From Flavobacterium enshiense (lineage in GTDB: Bacteria > Bacteroidota > Bacteroidia > Flavobacteriales > Flavobacteriaceae), in contig NZ_CP090376.1 in NCBI RefSeq assembly GCF_022836875.1, positions 2,542,001 through 2,606,000 of the forward strand: a DNA stretch of 64,000 nucleotides, written 5' to 3'. Under the pieces are notes generated by a model. That model was not told where the DNA came from. It saw only the letters and a program-made list of their open reading frames with translations, and made no database searches. Positions 25,457 through 34,071 of this stretch are shown piece after piece. Position numbers and translations under genes: made by a program. How positions within the stretch are numbered: the first letter of the stretch is position 1; every line of letters begins with the position of its first letter.

Positions 25457-26911
25457 ATGAAGTTTACTTATGCCTTTTTAGGTACGTCAATGCTTATCGG
25501 CTTAATTGCCTGTAATTCTGACGAAGGTTCAGCTCCTACTACTAATGAGCCTACCAATCCTGTTACTTTAAAAAATCATTCTGTCACTCCGGCACTGATC
25601 AATGCCAAGTCGGAATTTTCTTCACTAAAAGTATTTTCTCTTTTTTCAAGTGAGGATGATTTCAGGGAAACCCCGGAGTTCGTTTTTGGTGGTTCGGCTG
25701 ACGGTTCAGGATTATTCAAAAATTCAGACGGGACTTTTTCCTTTCTGGTAAATAATGAAGATAACTTTTCTGTTTCAAAAATCAAGTTTGATAAAACCTT
25801 CAAACCCGTTGCCGGCGAATATGTCCTGAATTCGAACGGATCAGGAAACAGATTATGTTCTGCAACGTTGGCAATGCCAGAAACGCATGGATTCGGACCT
25901 CTTTTCCTGACAGCCGGAGAAAGCGACAGCGAATCACAAGTTCACGGAATTACTCCATTTGATACAAAAGCAAACAGCTCAACACCAAGGCCTGTTTTAG
26001 GTTTCGGAAGATGGTGTGCGGAAAACGCTGTTCCTCTATCTAAAAATGCTTATACTGCTCAAACCGTTGTTTTATTAGGTGATGACGATTCAGGCGCTTA
26101 TGGCGGACAATTAGTAATGTACAAATCATCAACCGGAGATTTAAACAACGGAAGAGTCTTTGTTCTAAAACGCACTGATAATGTTACCAATGAAAGAACA
26201 ATGATTGAAAACAGCTCCTATCCTGTTCAGTTCATTGAAGTACCTAATGCAAAAACCAACACCGGTTTACAGAATAATCAGGCGGCACAAAATTTAAATG
26301 CGATTTCCTTCGGCCGTGTTGAAGACATCGATTACCGTAAAGAAGACGGAAAAGAAAGAGAAATTTACTTCAACGTAACGGGACAAAACAATACAGGTTC
26401 TAATGCCGATAATTCCCGTTCAAAATACGGACGTGTTTATAAATTGGAATTGGATGCAAACAATGCGTTAACCGGAAAACTTACGCTAGTATTGGATGGT
26501 GATAACCGAAGCGGAAAAGCAAAATTATTCCAAAATCCGGACAACATCTGTGTAACCAAAAACTATGTTTATATTCAGGAAGATTCCAACGGATATGGAG
26601 ACGAAACACACGATGCTTACATCTACCAATACAATATCGCTACCAAAGAACTTAAAGTGGTTTTCGAATTAGATCACAAACGAGCTGATCTAAACAACAA
26701 ATTCTTAAGTGCAACTTCAGCTTTAGGTTCATGGGAATATGGCGCGCTAATTGACGTATCAGAAACTATTGGCATACCAAATACGTTCATGCTTTCCATT
26801 CAGCCACATACCTGGAAGATGGATACTTTCAAAGGTGTAGACGGCGGTACTGTACGTCCGAATGAAAATCAGGGAAGTCAGGTTGTTTTAATTAAAGGTT
26901 TACCAAGATAG
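25457..26911 (+). CDS. PhoX-like (DUF839) beta-propeller lipoprotein
   Basis: 484 aa from ATG 25457 (MKFTYAFLGTS). Lipobox LIACN, so it is membrane-anchored. The rest looks like a PhoX/DUF839 beta-propeller: GFGRWCAENAVPL resembles the PhoX TCEE active-site strand, FGRVEDIDYRKEDGKEREIYF and KLFQNPDNICVTKNYVYIQEDSNG resemble the family's metal-site strands. PhoX enzymes are Ca/Fe phosphatases; since key residues are only partly matched, catalytic activity is uncertain and a non-enzymatic propeller is possible. It lies 72 bp before an imelysin-like/peroxidase fusion with a hairpin between them. Confidence 0.65.
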   Translation: MKFTYAFLGTSMLIGLIACNSDEGSAPTTNEPTNPVTLKNHSVTPALINAKSEFSSLKVFSLFSSEDDFRETPEFVFGGSADGSGLFKNSDGTFSFLVNNEDNFSVSKIKFDKTFKPVAGEYVLNSNGSGNRLCSATLAMPETHGFGPLFLTAGESDSESQVHGITPFDTKANSSTPRPVLGFGRWCAENAVPLSKNAYTAQTVVLLGDDDSGAYGGQLVMYKSSTGDLNNGRVFVLKRTDNVTNERTMIENSSYPVQFIEVPNAKTNTGLQNNQAAQNLNAISFGRVEDIDYRKEDGKEREIYFNVTGQNNTGSNADNSRSKYGRVYKLELDANNALTGKLTLVLDGDNRSGKAKLFQNPDNICVTKNYVYIQEDSNGYGDETHDAYIYQYNIATKELKVVFELDHKRADLNNKFLSATSALGSWEYGALIDVSETIGIPNTFMLSIQPHTWKMDTFKGVDGGTVRPNENQGSQVVLIKGLPR

Positions 26912-26933
26912 TTTTAAAATAAAGAATCCCAAT

Positions 26934-26970
26934 AAATTAGGAACGTGACTTATCATGTTCCTAATTTTCA
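26934..26970 (+). terminator. Hairpin between PhoX-like and peroxidase genes
   Basis: Perfect 11-bp stem AAATTAGGAAC (26934-26944) / GTTCCTAATTT (26957-26967) with a 12-nt loop, then only TC. The weak T tract suggests partial termination, i.e. an attenuator between two cotranscribed genes. Confidence 0.55.
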
Positions 26971-26983
26971 ATTTACATGCACA

Positions 26984-28753
26984 ATGGAAAAAATAATTGT
27001 ACTGCTTCTCACCCTGATTACAGCTATTTCCTGTCAGGAAAAAGAATTCGTAAATCTTCCCCCAACAGAAAAAACGAAGCAGCTTCTTTTTAAAAATTAC
27101 ATCGATTTTGCACAAAAAACGGTCGAATTGAACACTGCTGTCCAAAATGGTCTGAACAAAAAGTTAACACAGCAAAAGTTCAAAGAAGTACGACTTAAGT
27201 ATAAAAAAACAGAAGCATTATTGGCTTTTTATCTTCCGGAAACAGCACTGAAATTAAATGGTGCAGCTATCGACAAAAACGATATCCATGAAAACAGCCG
27301 AAAAGAAGAAGAAGCGAGCGGATTTCAAAAAGTGGAAGAATTGCTTTTTTCTGATGATACAGATTGGAATGAGCTCCGAAAGCAAACCGGAATTTTAAAT
27401 GGTTACACTCAATCTGTAAAAGCTACCATTGAAACCATTCAGCTATCCGACAGCAACATTTTTGAAGCCCAGAAATTGGCAATGTTGCGAATGATGAGTT
27501 TAGGAATTTCGGGATTTGATTCGCCTATAGCTTTACATTCCCTTCCTGAAACAAAATCAACCATTGAAAGTATTGTTGAAACTGTTTCGGTTTTCAAAAA
27601 AGATAAATCCCTGACTAAATTGGTAAACGAAACCATCGATTATCTAAATAACAATCAAAATTTCGATACTTTTAACCGTGCCGATTTCATCGTAAAGTAT
27701 TGCATTCCCCTTTCAAAAAAAATCCATCAGATTCAAAAACAGCTTAACATTAAGAACAATCCGTATCCTAGTGCAATCAATTTTGATATTCCTTCCGTTT
27801 TTGAAGAAACGGCTTTCAATGTTGATTATTTTGCCCCGGTTTATAACCGAAATCCGTCTCCGGCCCAAATTTTATTAGGTGAACAACTTTTCTCCGATAC
27901 GATTTTAAGCGGAAACGACAAAGTCTCCTGCTTGAGTTGTCACATTCCTTCTCAAGGCTATGCAGATCATAAAATCAAAGCTATTGAAAACAAATCCCAT
28001 TCCCGAAATACGCCCACGCTTTTGAATTCAGGTTTTCAGAGTACATTGTTTTTAGACGGCCGTGTGAGTTATCTTGAAGATCAAGCCAAAGCAGTCATCA
28101 ACAATAAAGATGAAATGCACGGCAGTTTCGCTCATGCACTGACTAAGGTTAAATCCAGTTCTAAATATCAGGCCGGATTCCGAAAAGCATTTCCGGATGA
28201 AAAAGAAATCACTGAAGAAAATCTGCTGAAAGCAATGGCAAGTTATGTGCGCTCTTTATCCAAGCTAAATTCCCGATTCGACGATTATCTGCTGGGAAAA
28301 ACTATGCTTTCCGAAAATGAAAAAAAAGGATTCAATTTATATATGGGCAAAGCCAAATGTGCGACCTGTCATTTCTTTCCGCTTTTTAACGGCTGTGTCC
28401 CCCCTTTGTTTAACGAAACGGAGAGCGAGGTTTTGGGAGTTCCTTCAAAAAACGCCACAAAAAATGCTGTGGTCGATGGCGATTTAGGTGAATACATGAT
28501 AACCAAAGCTCCTTTAAAAAAACATGCCTTCAAAACTCCGACGGTTCGAAATAGTGCTGTAACTTTTCCGTACATGCATAACGGTGTTTATCAAACATTA
28601 GAGGATGTTATCGACTTCTATAATCGAGGTGGAGGCTCCGGTATTGGTATCAACTTAGAGAATCAGACCTTACCGACAGACAAACTGAATCTAACCAAAA
28701 CTGAAGTTCAGGATTTGATTGCTTTTATAAAAACACTTAACAACAAATACTAA
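26984..28753 (+). CDS. Imelysin-like domain fused to diheme cytochrome c peroxidase (lipoprotein)
   Basis: 589 aa from ATG 26984 (MEKIIVLLLTLITAISCQEKE, a lipobox TAISC). Residues ~25-280 are all-helical and carry GFQKVEELLF, close to the imelysin/EfeO motif GxHxxE but with Gln in place of His. The C-terminal half (~285-589) is a MauG/CcpA-type diheme peroxidase with two CxxCH sites (SCLSCHIPSQGYADH and CATCHFFP), SRNTPTLLNSGFQ, LFLDGRVSYLEDQA, FKTPTVRNSAVTFPYMHNG and FYNRGGG. The domains are contiguous in one frame. Likely periplasmic, electron-accepting or peroxide-reducing. Stop is adjacent to the convergent DUF1697 stop. Confidence 0.82.
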   Translation: MEKIIVLLLTLITAISCQEKEFVNLPPTEKTKQLLFKNYIDFAQKTVELNTAVQNGLNKKLTQQKFKEVRLKYKKTEALLAFYLPETALKLNGAAIDKNDIHENSRKEEEASGFQKVEELLFSDDTDWNELRKQTGILNGYTQSVKATIETIQLSDSNIFEAQKLAMLRMMSLGISGFDSPIALHSLPETKSTIESIVETVSVFKKDKSLTKLVNETIDYLNNNQNFDTFNRADFIVKYCIPLSKKIHQIQKQLNIKNNPYPSAINFDIPSVFEETAFNVDYFAPVYNRNPSPAQILLGEQLFSDTILSGNDKVSCLSCHIPSQGYADHKIKAIENKSHSRNTPTLLNSGFQSTLFLDGRVSYLEDQAKAVINNKDEMHGSFAHALTKVKSSSKYQAGFRKAFPDEKEITEENLLKAMASYVRSLSKLNSRFDDYLLGKTMLSENEKKGFNLYMGKAKCATCHFFPLFNGCVPPLFNETESEVLGVPSKNATKNAVVDGDLGEYMITKAPLKKHAFKTPTVRNSAVTFPYMHNGVYQTLEDVIDFYNRGGGSGIGINLENQTLPTDKLNLTKTEVQDLIAFIKTLNNKY

Positions 28754-29296
28754 CTATTCATTATACATTTCCAAAAGCTTAGTAACGGTATTCAGATTAC
28801 GCATCGTTGCCGTTACATTGAGCTTTTTCTCAATGTATTTTTGGTCGAAACGCGTCTTACCCGCTCCTACTGCATATTTAATATAGATTCTATTCTTATC
28901 GATTACTGCTTCATCGGGTTTAACCTGACTCATTTTCAGTTCATGGATACTGTTCGCGTCTAATTCTTTAGAGATGAAAGTAAAGTACAGCTTTTTTGTA
29001 TCAACATCTTTTTCTTTCATATAAGGGTTATTCTGAAGTGAAGCCTCCAAATCTTCCTTGGTAATTACGATTATTGGAACATCATACCCCCACTCTTTGA
29101 AGATTTCCTGTTTGATTTTAAATCCGACACTTGGACCATCTTCTTCATCCGAATCGACAAAAACATTGCCGGATTGAATATAGGTTCTCACATTGGCAAA
29201 TCTCATACGCTCCAACAAAGCTTTAAGGTCTTCCATTTTTATCATATTATGGCCGGAAACGTTTATTCCGCGTAAAAGTGCCAGATGGGTTTTCAT
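28754..29296 (-). CDS. DUF1697 family protein
   Basis: Cytoplasmic protein of 180 aa and unknown function. The opening MKTHLALLRGINVSGHNMIKM and FANVRTYIQSGNVFVDS are the hallmark of DUF1697, whose fold is known but whose activity is not. The rest (TKEDLEASLQNNPY, DKNRIYIKYAVGAGKTRF, ATMRNLNTVTKLLEM) also fits the family end to end. Its stop codon touches that of the convergent peroxidase gene. The promoter region has two -7 boxes. Confidence 0.9.
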   Translation of the reverse strand: MKTHLALLRGINVSGHNMIKMEDLKALLERMRFANVRTYIQSGNVFVDSDEEDGPSVGFKIKQEIFKEWGYDVPIIVITKEDLEASLQNNPYMKEKDVDTKKLYFTFISKELDANSIHELKMSQVKPDEAVIDKNRIYIKYAVGAGKTRFDQKYIEKKLNVTATMRNLNTVTKLLEMYNE

Positions 29297-29332
29297 TTAT
29301 TTCCTGGATTTTAAGTGAGGTAAAATGTACTC

Positions 29333-29348
29333 CAAAAATACAAATGTA
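29333..29348 (-). promoter_or_regulatory. Two adjacent -7 boxes for DUF1697 gene
   Basis: Minus-strand TATTTTTG (29333-29340) and TACATTTG (29341-29348), both fitting TAnnTTTG, directly abutting; about 37 nt before ATG 29296. Which is used cannot be decided. Confidence 0.5.
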
Positions 29349-29503
29349 TTTCGAAGTTCTCCTTTTTTTTTCACGTGTTATTTAACGATTTTACCATTAC
29401 CGATAACGATTTTAGCTACTTCTGAAAAGAGAAATTCAGTTATTATAGCTAAATTCACTTACTCGATTAAATTCACTCAATTAGAAATCAAAATACTACG
29501 ATT

Positions 29504-29971
29504 ATGAAAAAAATTATCTTATTTTTAGCAATCCTGTCTGTCGGTTTCATATCATCCTGTTCAAAAGATGAAGACGGCAATGACGCTACGCCAAATCCAA
29601 ATCCGAATCCTAATTCTAACAATGTTTTTACCGCAAAGGTTAATGGTGTTCAAAAAGTTTTCAAAGTAGCAAGTGCTAAGGTTTTAGAATATCCGGCCTA
29701 TACCGATATTGAAATCACGGCTCAGATGACTGATGATCCAACCAATACGTTTGAACTGAATTTATCGCGTGATAGCGGCGTACCGTATTTTATCCAGTAT
29801 TCAGAAACCGGAACTTATTATGAGGCAAAACCTGTTGAATCTTTCCCTGTAACCATCAATGAAAACTCAACAAAAAAAATGAGCGGAACTTTTTCAGGCA
29901 CTATGCAGGAGACCGAGAGCGGACCGGGATCTGTAACCATTACGGATGGTAATTTTACAATTCATTTTTAA
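29504..29971 (+). CDS. Lipoprotein of unknown function
   Basis: 155 aa. Signal peptide with lipobox ISSCS at about residue 19, then an acidic SKDEDGND and a flexible PNPNPNPN linker, then a beta-rich domain starting FTAKVNGVQKVFKVASAKVLEY. The FxAxVNG opening resembles small flavobacterial surface lipoproteins such as DUF6252, but I cannot assign it firmly. The linker repeats NP units, a common spacer before a surface domain. Own transcript, ended by a long hairpin. Confidence 0.65.
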   Translation: MKKIILFLAILSVGFISSCSKDEDGNDATPNPNPNPNSNNVFTAKVNGVQKVFKVASAKVLEYPAYTDIEITAQMTDDPTNTFELNLSRDSGVPYFIQYSETGTYYEAKPVESFPVTINENSTKKMSGTFSGTMQETESGPGSVTITDGNFTIHF

Positions 29972-30032
29972 ATTTTATGGTCTCGCTTGTATTTGAGGCT
30001 TACTATAAACGATTTGAGTTAGTTTTTTAAAA

Positions 30033-30076
30033 TAGGTAACGGCAGTTTGCACTGAACAAACTGCCGTTATCTTTTT
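30033..30076 (+). terminator. Terminator after lipoprotein gene
   Basis: Perfect 13-bp stem TAACGGCAGTTTG (30037-30049) / CAAACTGCCGTTA (30057-30069), loop CACTGAA region, then TCTTTTT. Confidence 0.85.
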
Positions 30077-30198
30077 ATAATTTTATCTAATAATAATCTG
30101 GTAAGAATTCATCTTAAGTTACCTGATTATATTTTGTCAATTTCGGCTTCCATCATATCAATATTCTCATGATAAGGAGATTTTTCATATGAAAATTA

Positions 30199-30918
30199 CT
30201 ATTTAAATTCTCCTCTTTTTTTAAGCAGGAAATCCATTAGATCAAGAATACCGGATTTCTTATGAAACGCATTAGAGGCTTTATCCATTTCACAAAAAGT
30301 CAAAAACAAATCAATTTCATTTTCATCTAGGTTAAGATTTCGGGTAAAAAAATCATAAGTAAACCTGTTTTTTGCCATTGTGCTAAAACTTTCTGTTCTT
30401 TTTGACTCTTCCTTTTTTCCATTTTTATTAAAAAGTTTTCGAAATAAATCCGCCAGCTTACCTCCTACGGCAACAAAATCAACTCCATTTTGAATTTCGC
30501 CCGTATAAACGCCTACTGGTTTCGGCCTGGATTGTTCTTTGTATATTTTTGCCATTTTTAAAGATTCATAACTCATATCCACTTTGAAAGTTGAAAGTTT
30601 GTCAATCTTAAGTTCTTCCAACTCAATTTGTTTCTTTTGCAAAACAATTTTATTTTCATTGGTTAAATCTTCTTTTTTCACCTTTATATACTTCTCAAGG
30701 TAATTTTTTGAATAAATAATGATTTCATCATTTACATCAGCCAAAATTTGAAAATAACCTTCATCATTAGTTTTTACAATTAGTTTTTTAGTAGCATTTA
30801 TCACTTCAACATTCGGAATCAAAGCATTCTCATCTAAAACTTTTCCATTCATTTTAGATTGGGAAAACAAAGTTGTTGAAAAGCCTAAAAGAGTCAAAAC
30901 AAAATAAAGTTTTTTCAT
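30199..30918 (-). CDS. Carboxypeptidase regulatory-like domain protein
   Basis: 239 aa from ATG 30918 (MKKLYFVLTLLGFSTTLFSQ, signal peptide). An N-terminal beta-sandwich of the CarboxypepD_reg type (KMNGKVLDENALIPNVEVINATKK, TNDEGYFQILADVNDEIIIYSKNY) is followed by a helical region with a DKLSTFKVDMSYESLKMAK stretch. Such proteins are common envelope proteins of Bacteroidetes without a known role. The longer reading upstream of ATG 30918 lacks a signal peptide. It ends in two consecutive stop codons TAG TAA followed by a 22-codon in-frame coding-like stretch. Confidence 0.7.
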   Translation of the reverse strand: MKKLYFVLTLLGFSTTLFSQSKMNGKVLDENALIPNVEVINATKKLIVKTNDEGYFQILADVNDEIIIYSKNYLEKYIKVKKEDLTNENKIVLQKKQIELEELKIDKLSTFKVDMSYESLKMAKIYKEQSRPKPVGVYTGEIQNGVDFVAVGGKLADLFRKLFNKNGKKEESKRTESFSTMAKNRFTYDFFTRNLNLDENEIDLFLTFCEMDKASNAFHKKSGILDLMDFLLKKRGEFK

Positions 30919-31056
30919 ATGTCGGTTAGTTTGCAAACTAAAATATTTATTAATGCAGTAACGCATTACTAATTTTATGTTAATTGAGTTTTTATTAACC
31001 CTATTCATATGATAAAAAACTCGACACTAACTATTAATAACTGAATACGGTTTCAT

Positions 31057-31064
31057 TATCTTTG
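31057..31064 (+). promoter_or_regulatory. -7 promoter box of rlmD (leaderless?)
   Basis: TATCTTTG fits TAnnTTTG but lies only 4 nt before the ATG at 31069, so transcription would begin at or next to the start codon. Confidence 0.6.
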
Positions 31065-31068
31065 CCCC

Positions 31069-32484
31069 ATGGGAAGAAAAAAAACAGACAAAATCGTATT
31101 CGAAAACGTAAAAGTCCTTGATGCAGGTGCAAAAGGCGTATCGGTGGCAAAAGCCCCAGAAGGTCAGGTTATATTTATACCTAATGTTGTTCCTGGCGAC
31201 GTAGTTGACGTTCAGACATTTAAAAAACGTAAATCCTATTTTGAAGGAAAAGCGATAAAATTCCACGAATATTCAGAACACAGAACAACACCAGTTTGCG
31301 AACATTTTGGAGTTTGCGGTGGCTGTAAGTGGCAAAACATGAAATACGAACAGCAATTGTTCTATAAAAATCAGGAAGTTTATAATCATTTAAAAAGAAT
31401 CGGAAAAATTGAATTACCGGAATTTGAGCCTATTTTAGGGTCGAAAGAACAGTTTTTCTACAGAAATAAAATGGAATTCGGATTCTCAAGTTCACGCTGG
31501 ATGACTCAGGAAGAAGTGGACAGCGGAGCAGAACTTGACAATAAAAATGCAGTAGGTTTCCATATCCCAAAAATGTGGGACAAAATTTTGGATATCAACA
31601 AATGTCATTTACAGCAAGATCCTTCGAACGATATTCGTAACGAAATCCGAAGATTTGCCAATGAGAACGATTTGTCTTTTTTCAATCCGAGAAATCACGA
31701 AGGCTTATTAAGAACTTTGATGATTCGTACTTCTTCTACCGGAGAAATCATGGTATTGATTCAGTTTTTTGAAGATGATAAAGCAAAGCGCGAACTATTA
31801 TTGAATTTCCTTGCCGAGCGTTTTCCGGAAATAACTTCTTTACAATACGTTATCAACCAAAAAGCAAACGATACTATATACGATCAGGACGTCATCCTTT
31901 TCAAAGGAAGAGAATATATCCTTGAAGAAATGGAAGGACTGAATTTCAGTATCAATGCAAAGTCTTTTTATCAGACAAATTCGGCACAAGCATACGAACT
32001 GTATTCTATCACAAGAGAATTTGCTGGATTAACAGGAGAAGAACTTGTTTACGATTTATATACCGGTACAGGAACCATTGCGCAATTCGTTTCAAAAAAA
32101 GCGAAAAAAGTGATTGGTGTGGAAGCTGTTCCCGAAGCGATTGCTGATGCTAAAGAAAACGCAAAACGCAACAACATTACCAATTGTGAATTCTTTGTGG
32201 GTGATATGAAACATATATTCAATGACGATTTCATCAGAACACATGGACACCCGGATGTAATTATCACTGACCCGCCTCGTGACGGTATGCACGCCGATGT
32301 AGTGAAACAGATTTTAAGCATCGCCCCTGAAAAAGTGGTTTATGTAAGTTGTAATTCGGCTACGCAAGCCCGTGATTTGGCTTTGATGGACGAAATGTAC
32401 AAAGTAACCAGAGTGCGTCCTGTAGACATGTTCCCGCAAACGCATCACGTGGAAAACGTTGTACTTTTAGAAAAAAGAAGTTAG
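31069..32484 (+). CDS. rlmD: 23S rRNA (uracil-1939-C5)-methyltransferase RlmD
   Basis: SAM-dependent methyltransferase making m5U1939 in 23S rRNA; 471 aa. N-terminal TRAM domain (residues ~5-65), then a C77-x5-C83-x2-C86 Fe-S cluster motif CEHFGVCGGCKW with a fourth Cys in INKCHLQQ. The methyltransferase core has VYDLYTGTGTIAQF, IITDPPRDGMHADV and the catalytic cysteine in VVYVSCNSATQARDL. The ATG 31069 gives the usual MGRKK start seen in flavobacterial orthologues and lies almost on the promoter. DUF6452 and DUF6048 genes follow closely. Confidence 0.95.
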   Translation: MGRKKTDKIVFENVKVLDAGAKGVSVAKAPEGQVIFIPNVVPGDVVDVQTFKKRKSYFEGKAIKFHEYSEHRTTPVCEHFGVCGGCKWQNMKYEQQLFYKNQEVYNHLKRIGKIELPEFEPILGSKEQFFYRNKMEFGFSSSRWMTQEEVDSGAELDNKNAVGFHIPKMWDKILDINKCHLQQDPSNDIRNEIRRFANENDLSFFNPRNHEGLLRTLMIRTSSTGEIMVLIQFFEDDKAKRELLLNFLAERFPEITSLQYVINQKANDTIYDQDVILFKGREYILEEMEGLNFSINAKSFYQTNSAQAYELYSITREFAGLTGEELVYDLYTGTGTIAQFVSKKAKKVIGVEAVPEAIADAKENAKRNNITNCEFFVGDMKHIFNDDFIRTHGHPDVIITDPPRDGMHADVVKQILSIAPEKVVYVSCNSATQARDLALMDEMYKVTRVRPVDMFPQTHHVENVVLLEKRS

Positions 32485-32505
32485 ATTTCAGAATTGAAAA
32501 ACCAG

Positions 32506-33003
32506 ATGAAAAGACTAACAATAATCGCCCTTTCACTACTTCTCGCCAATTCATTCTGGAGTTGCGAGAAAGATGATATCTGTCCGGAAGGAACCCCTAC
32601 TACACCAAATCTTGTTATTGAATTTTATGATGCAGCCCATCCGGAAAATTTAAAACCTGTTACTAACCTTGCTGTTGTAGCACCCGGATTTTCAACTGGT
32701 TTTGCATATACTGGCGTAAGCAAAATCGAGGTTCCCTTAAAAACAAACGAAGATCAGACCATACTACAATTTATTCAAAATGGTTCCGATACCAATCCGG
32801 CCAATGATAATATTGATGTTTTGACTTTTAACTATGACAGAAACGACATCTATGTTTCCAGAGCCTGCGGATACAAGACAGTATTTCAACTTACCGAAGA
32901 TCCAATTTTAACTGACGACGGCTCCCCTTGGGTTTTGTCCCGATTCGTAGCACAACCTAACATTCAATATGAAAATGAAACACACATTAAAATCTATTTT
33001 TAG
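32506..33003 (+). CDS. DUF6452 family lipoprotein
   Basis: 165 aa from ATG 32506 (MKRLTIIALSLLLANSFWSCEKDD, lipobox FWSC). The mature part begins with DICPEGTPTTPNLVIEFYD, a DUF6452 feature with Cys in DICP and a later SRACGYKTVFQL, likely a disulfide pair. Function unknown. Placed 21 bp after rlmD and overlapping DUF6048 by 35 nt; this trio order recurs in flavobacteria and indicates one operon. Confidence 0.8.
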   Translation: MKRLTIIALSLLLANSFWSCEKDDICPEGTPTTPNLVIEFYDAAHPENLKPVTNLAVVAPGFSTGFAYTGVSKIEVPLKTNEDQTILQFIQNGSDTNPANDNIDVLTFNYDRNDIYVSRACGYKTVFQLTEDPILTDDGSPWVLSRFVAQPNIQYENETHIKIYF

Positions 33004-33688
33004 TATAGCTTTGATGTTGGTTTCAGTAACAACATTATCGGCTCAGGAAAAATCAAAAGACACAATAAAAAAACCAAAAACGGAACGTTACGGAATTCGG
33101 GTTGGATTGGATTTACACCGATTGGCAAAATCCATATATGACAGCGACCATTATAAAGGATTCGAAGTTGTAGGTGATTATCGTTTAACAAAGAAAGTCT
33201 ATATTGCCGGCGAATTCGGAAATGAAAAGAAAACCGTTGACGAAGACCAGGTAAATTTCACTACCCGCGGAAGTTATGTCAAATTAGGATTTGACTACAA
33301 CACCTATGGGAACTGGCTGGATATGGAAAACATGATTTATGTGGGAATGCGTTACGGGGCAAGTTCGTTTTCCCAACAACTGAACAGTTACAGTATCTAT
33401 AATACAAATCCATATTTTGGAGAAACTACTAAGTATCCGGGACAAAAATTTGATGGACTGACTGCCGGATGGCTTGAAGTGGTTACCGGTTTAAAAGCAG
33501 AGATGGTTAATAACCTGTATTTAGGTATTTCACTACGTCTGAATTATATGTTACATGAAAAACGTCCTGAGAATTTTGATAATCTGTTCATACCTGGGTT
33601 CAACAGAACTTATGAAGGCGGCCATTTTGGTGTAGGTTTTAATTACAGCGTGAGCTATTTTATACCACTTTATAAGCGTTCTAAATAA
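32969..33688 (+). CDS. DUF6048 family outer-membrane-like protein
   Basis: 239 aa. Signal peptide ending LSAQ; the mature part is beta-rich with repeated amphipathic strands (GIRVGLDLHRLAKS, GFEVVGDYRLTKKVYIAGEF, SYVKLGFDYNTYG, MIYVGMRYGASSF, HFGVGFNYSVSYFIPL), ending in an aromatic-basic tail, as in small outer-membrane beta-barrels. DUF6048 by overall appearance; function unknown. ATG 32969 or 32975 overlaps the end of DUF6452 by 35 or 29 nt, an unusually long overlap. Followed by a strong terminator. Confidence 0.8.
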   Translation: MKMKHTLKSIFSIALMLVSVTTLSAQEKSKDTIKKPKTERYGIRVGLDLHRLAKSIYDSDHYKGFEVVGDYRLTKKVYIAGEFGNEKKTVDEDQVNFTTRGSYVKLGFDYNTYGNWLDMENMIYVGMRYGASSFSQQLNSYSIYNTNPYFGETTKYPGQKFDGLTAGWLEVVTGLKAEMVNNLYLGISLRLNYMLHEKRPENFDNLFIPGFNRTYEGGHFGVGFNYSVSYFIPLYKRSK

Positions 33689-33724
33689 AAAATAACATTA
33701 CTACTTATAAGGAATTGTAATTTA

Positions 33725-33768
33725 TTAAAAATCCCAAATCATGTTCTATTGATTTGGGATTTTTTATT
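33725..33768 (+). terminator. Terminator after DUF6048 gene
   Basis: Stem ATCCCAAATC (33731-33740) / GATTTGGGAT (33751-33760), then TTTTTATTTTT. Confidence 0.85.
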
Positions 33769-33780
33769 TTTAAAAGGAAA

Positions 33781-34014
33781 CTATTTTAGCTCCTTCACTC
33801 CTTTAATAAACAACCATTTCACATACATTTTCTCCCCTTCGTGTGTTTTTATCACCTGAAATTTTGGTGCCAGAATTGAAGCTGCAACAGCAGCCGTTAA
33901 AGGCAACCAAAACCCGGTAAGATTTGTAAATGTCGCCGCCACAAAACGTACGATAATGAATAATAAGGCAAAGCCTAAAAAATTATATACTATTGATTTG
34001 GTTTTTAAAGTCAT
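33781..34014 (-). CDS. Small two-helix membrane protein
   Basis: 77 aa. Two hydrophobic segments (about 10-30 VYNFLGFALLFIIVRFVAATF and 33-50 WLPLTAAVAASILAPKF) and a basic C-terminal tail HEGEKMYVKWLFIKGVKELK. The pattern recurs in flavobacteria next to the THUMP methyltransferase gene but I know no function. Downstream of and in the same direction as that gene, 57 bp apart. Confidence 0.6.
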   Translation of the reverse strand: MTLKTKSIVYNFLGFALLFIIVRFVAATFTNLTGFWLPLTAAVAASILAPKFQVIKTHEGEKMYVKWLFIKGVKELK

Positions 34015-34071
34015 TCCCTTAATTATGAATTATTAGTTATGAGTTGAAAGACTGAGACTTATTTCTTTTTA

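Noticed and set aside
30953..30968. AATGCAGTAACGCATT near-palindrome upstream of the CarboxypepD-like gene
   Set aside because: Only 5-bp arms with an imperfect centre; could arise by chance and nothing else supports an operator.
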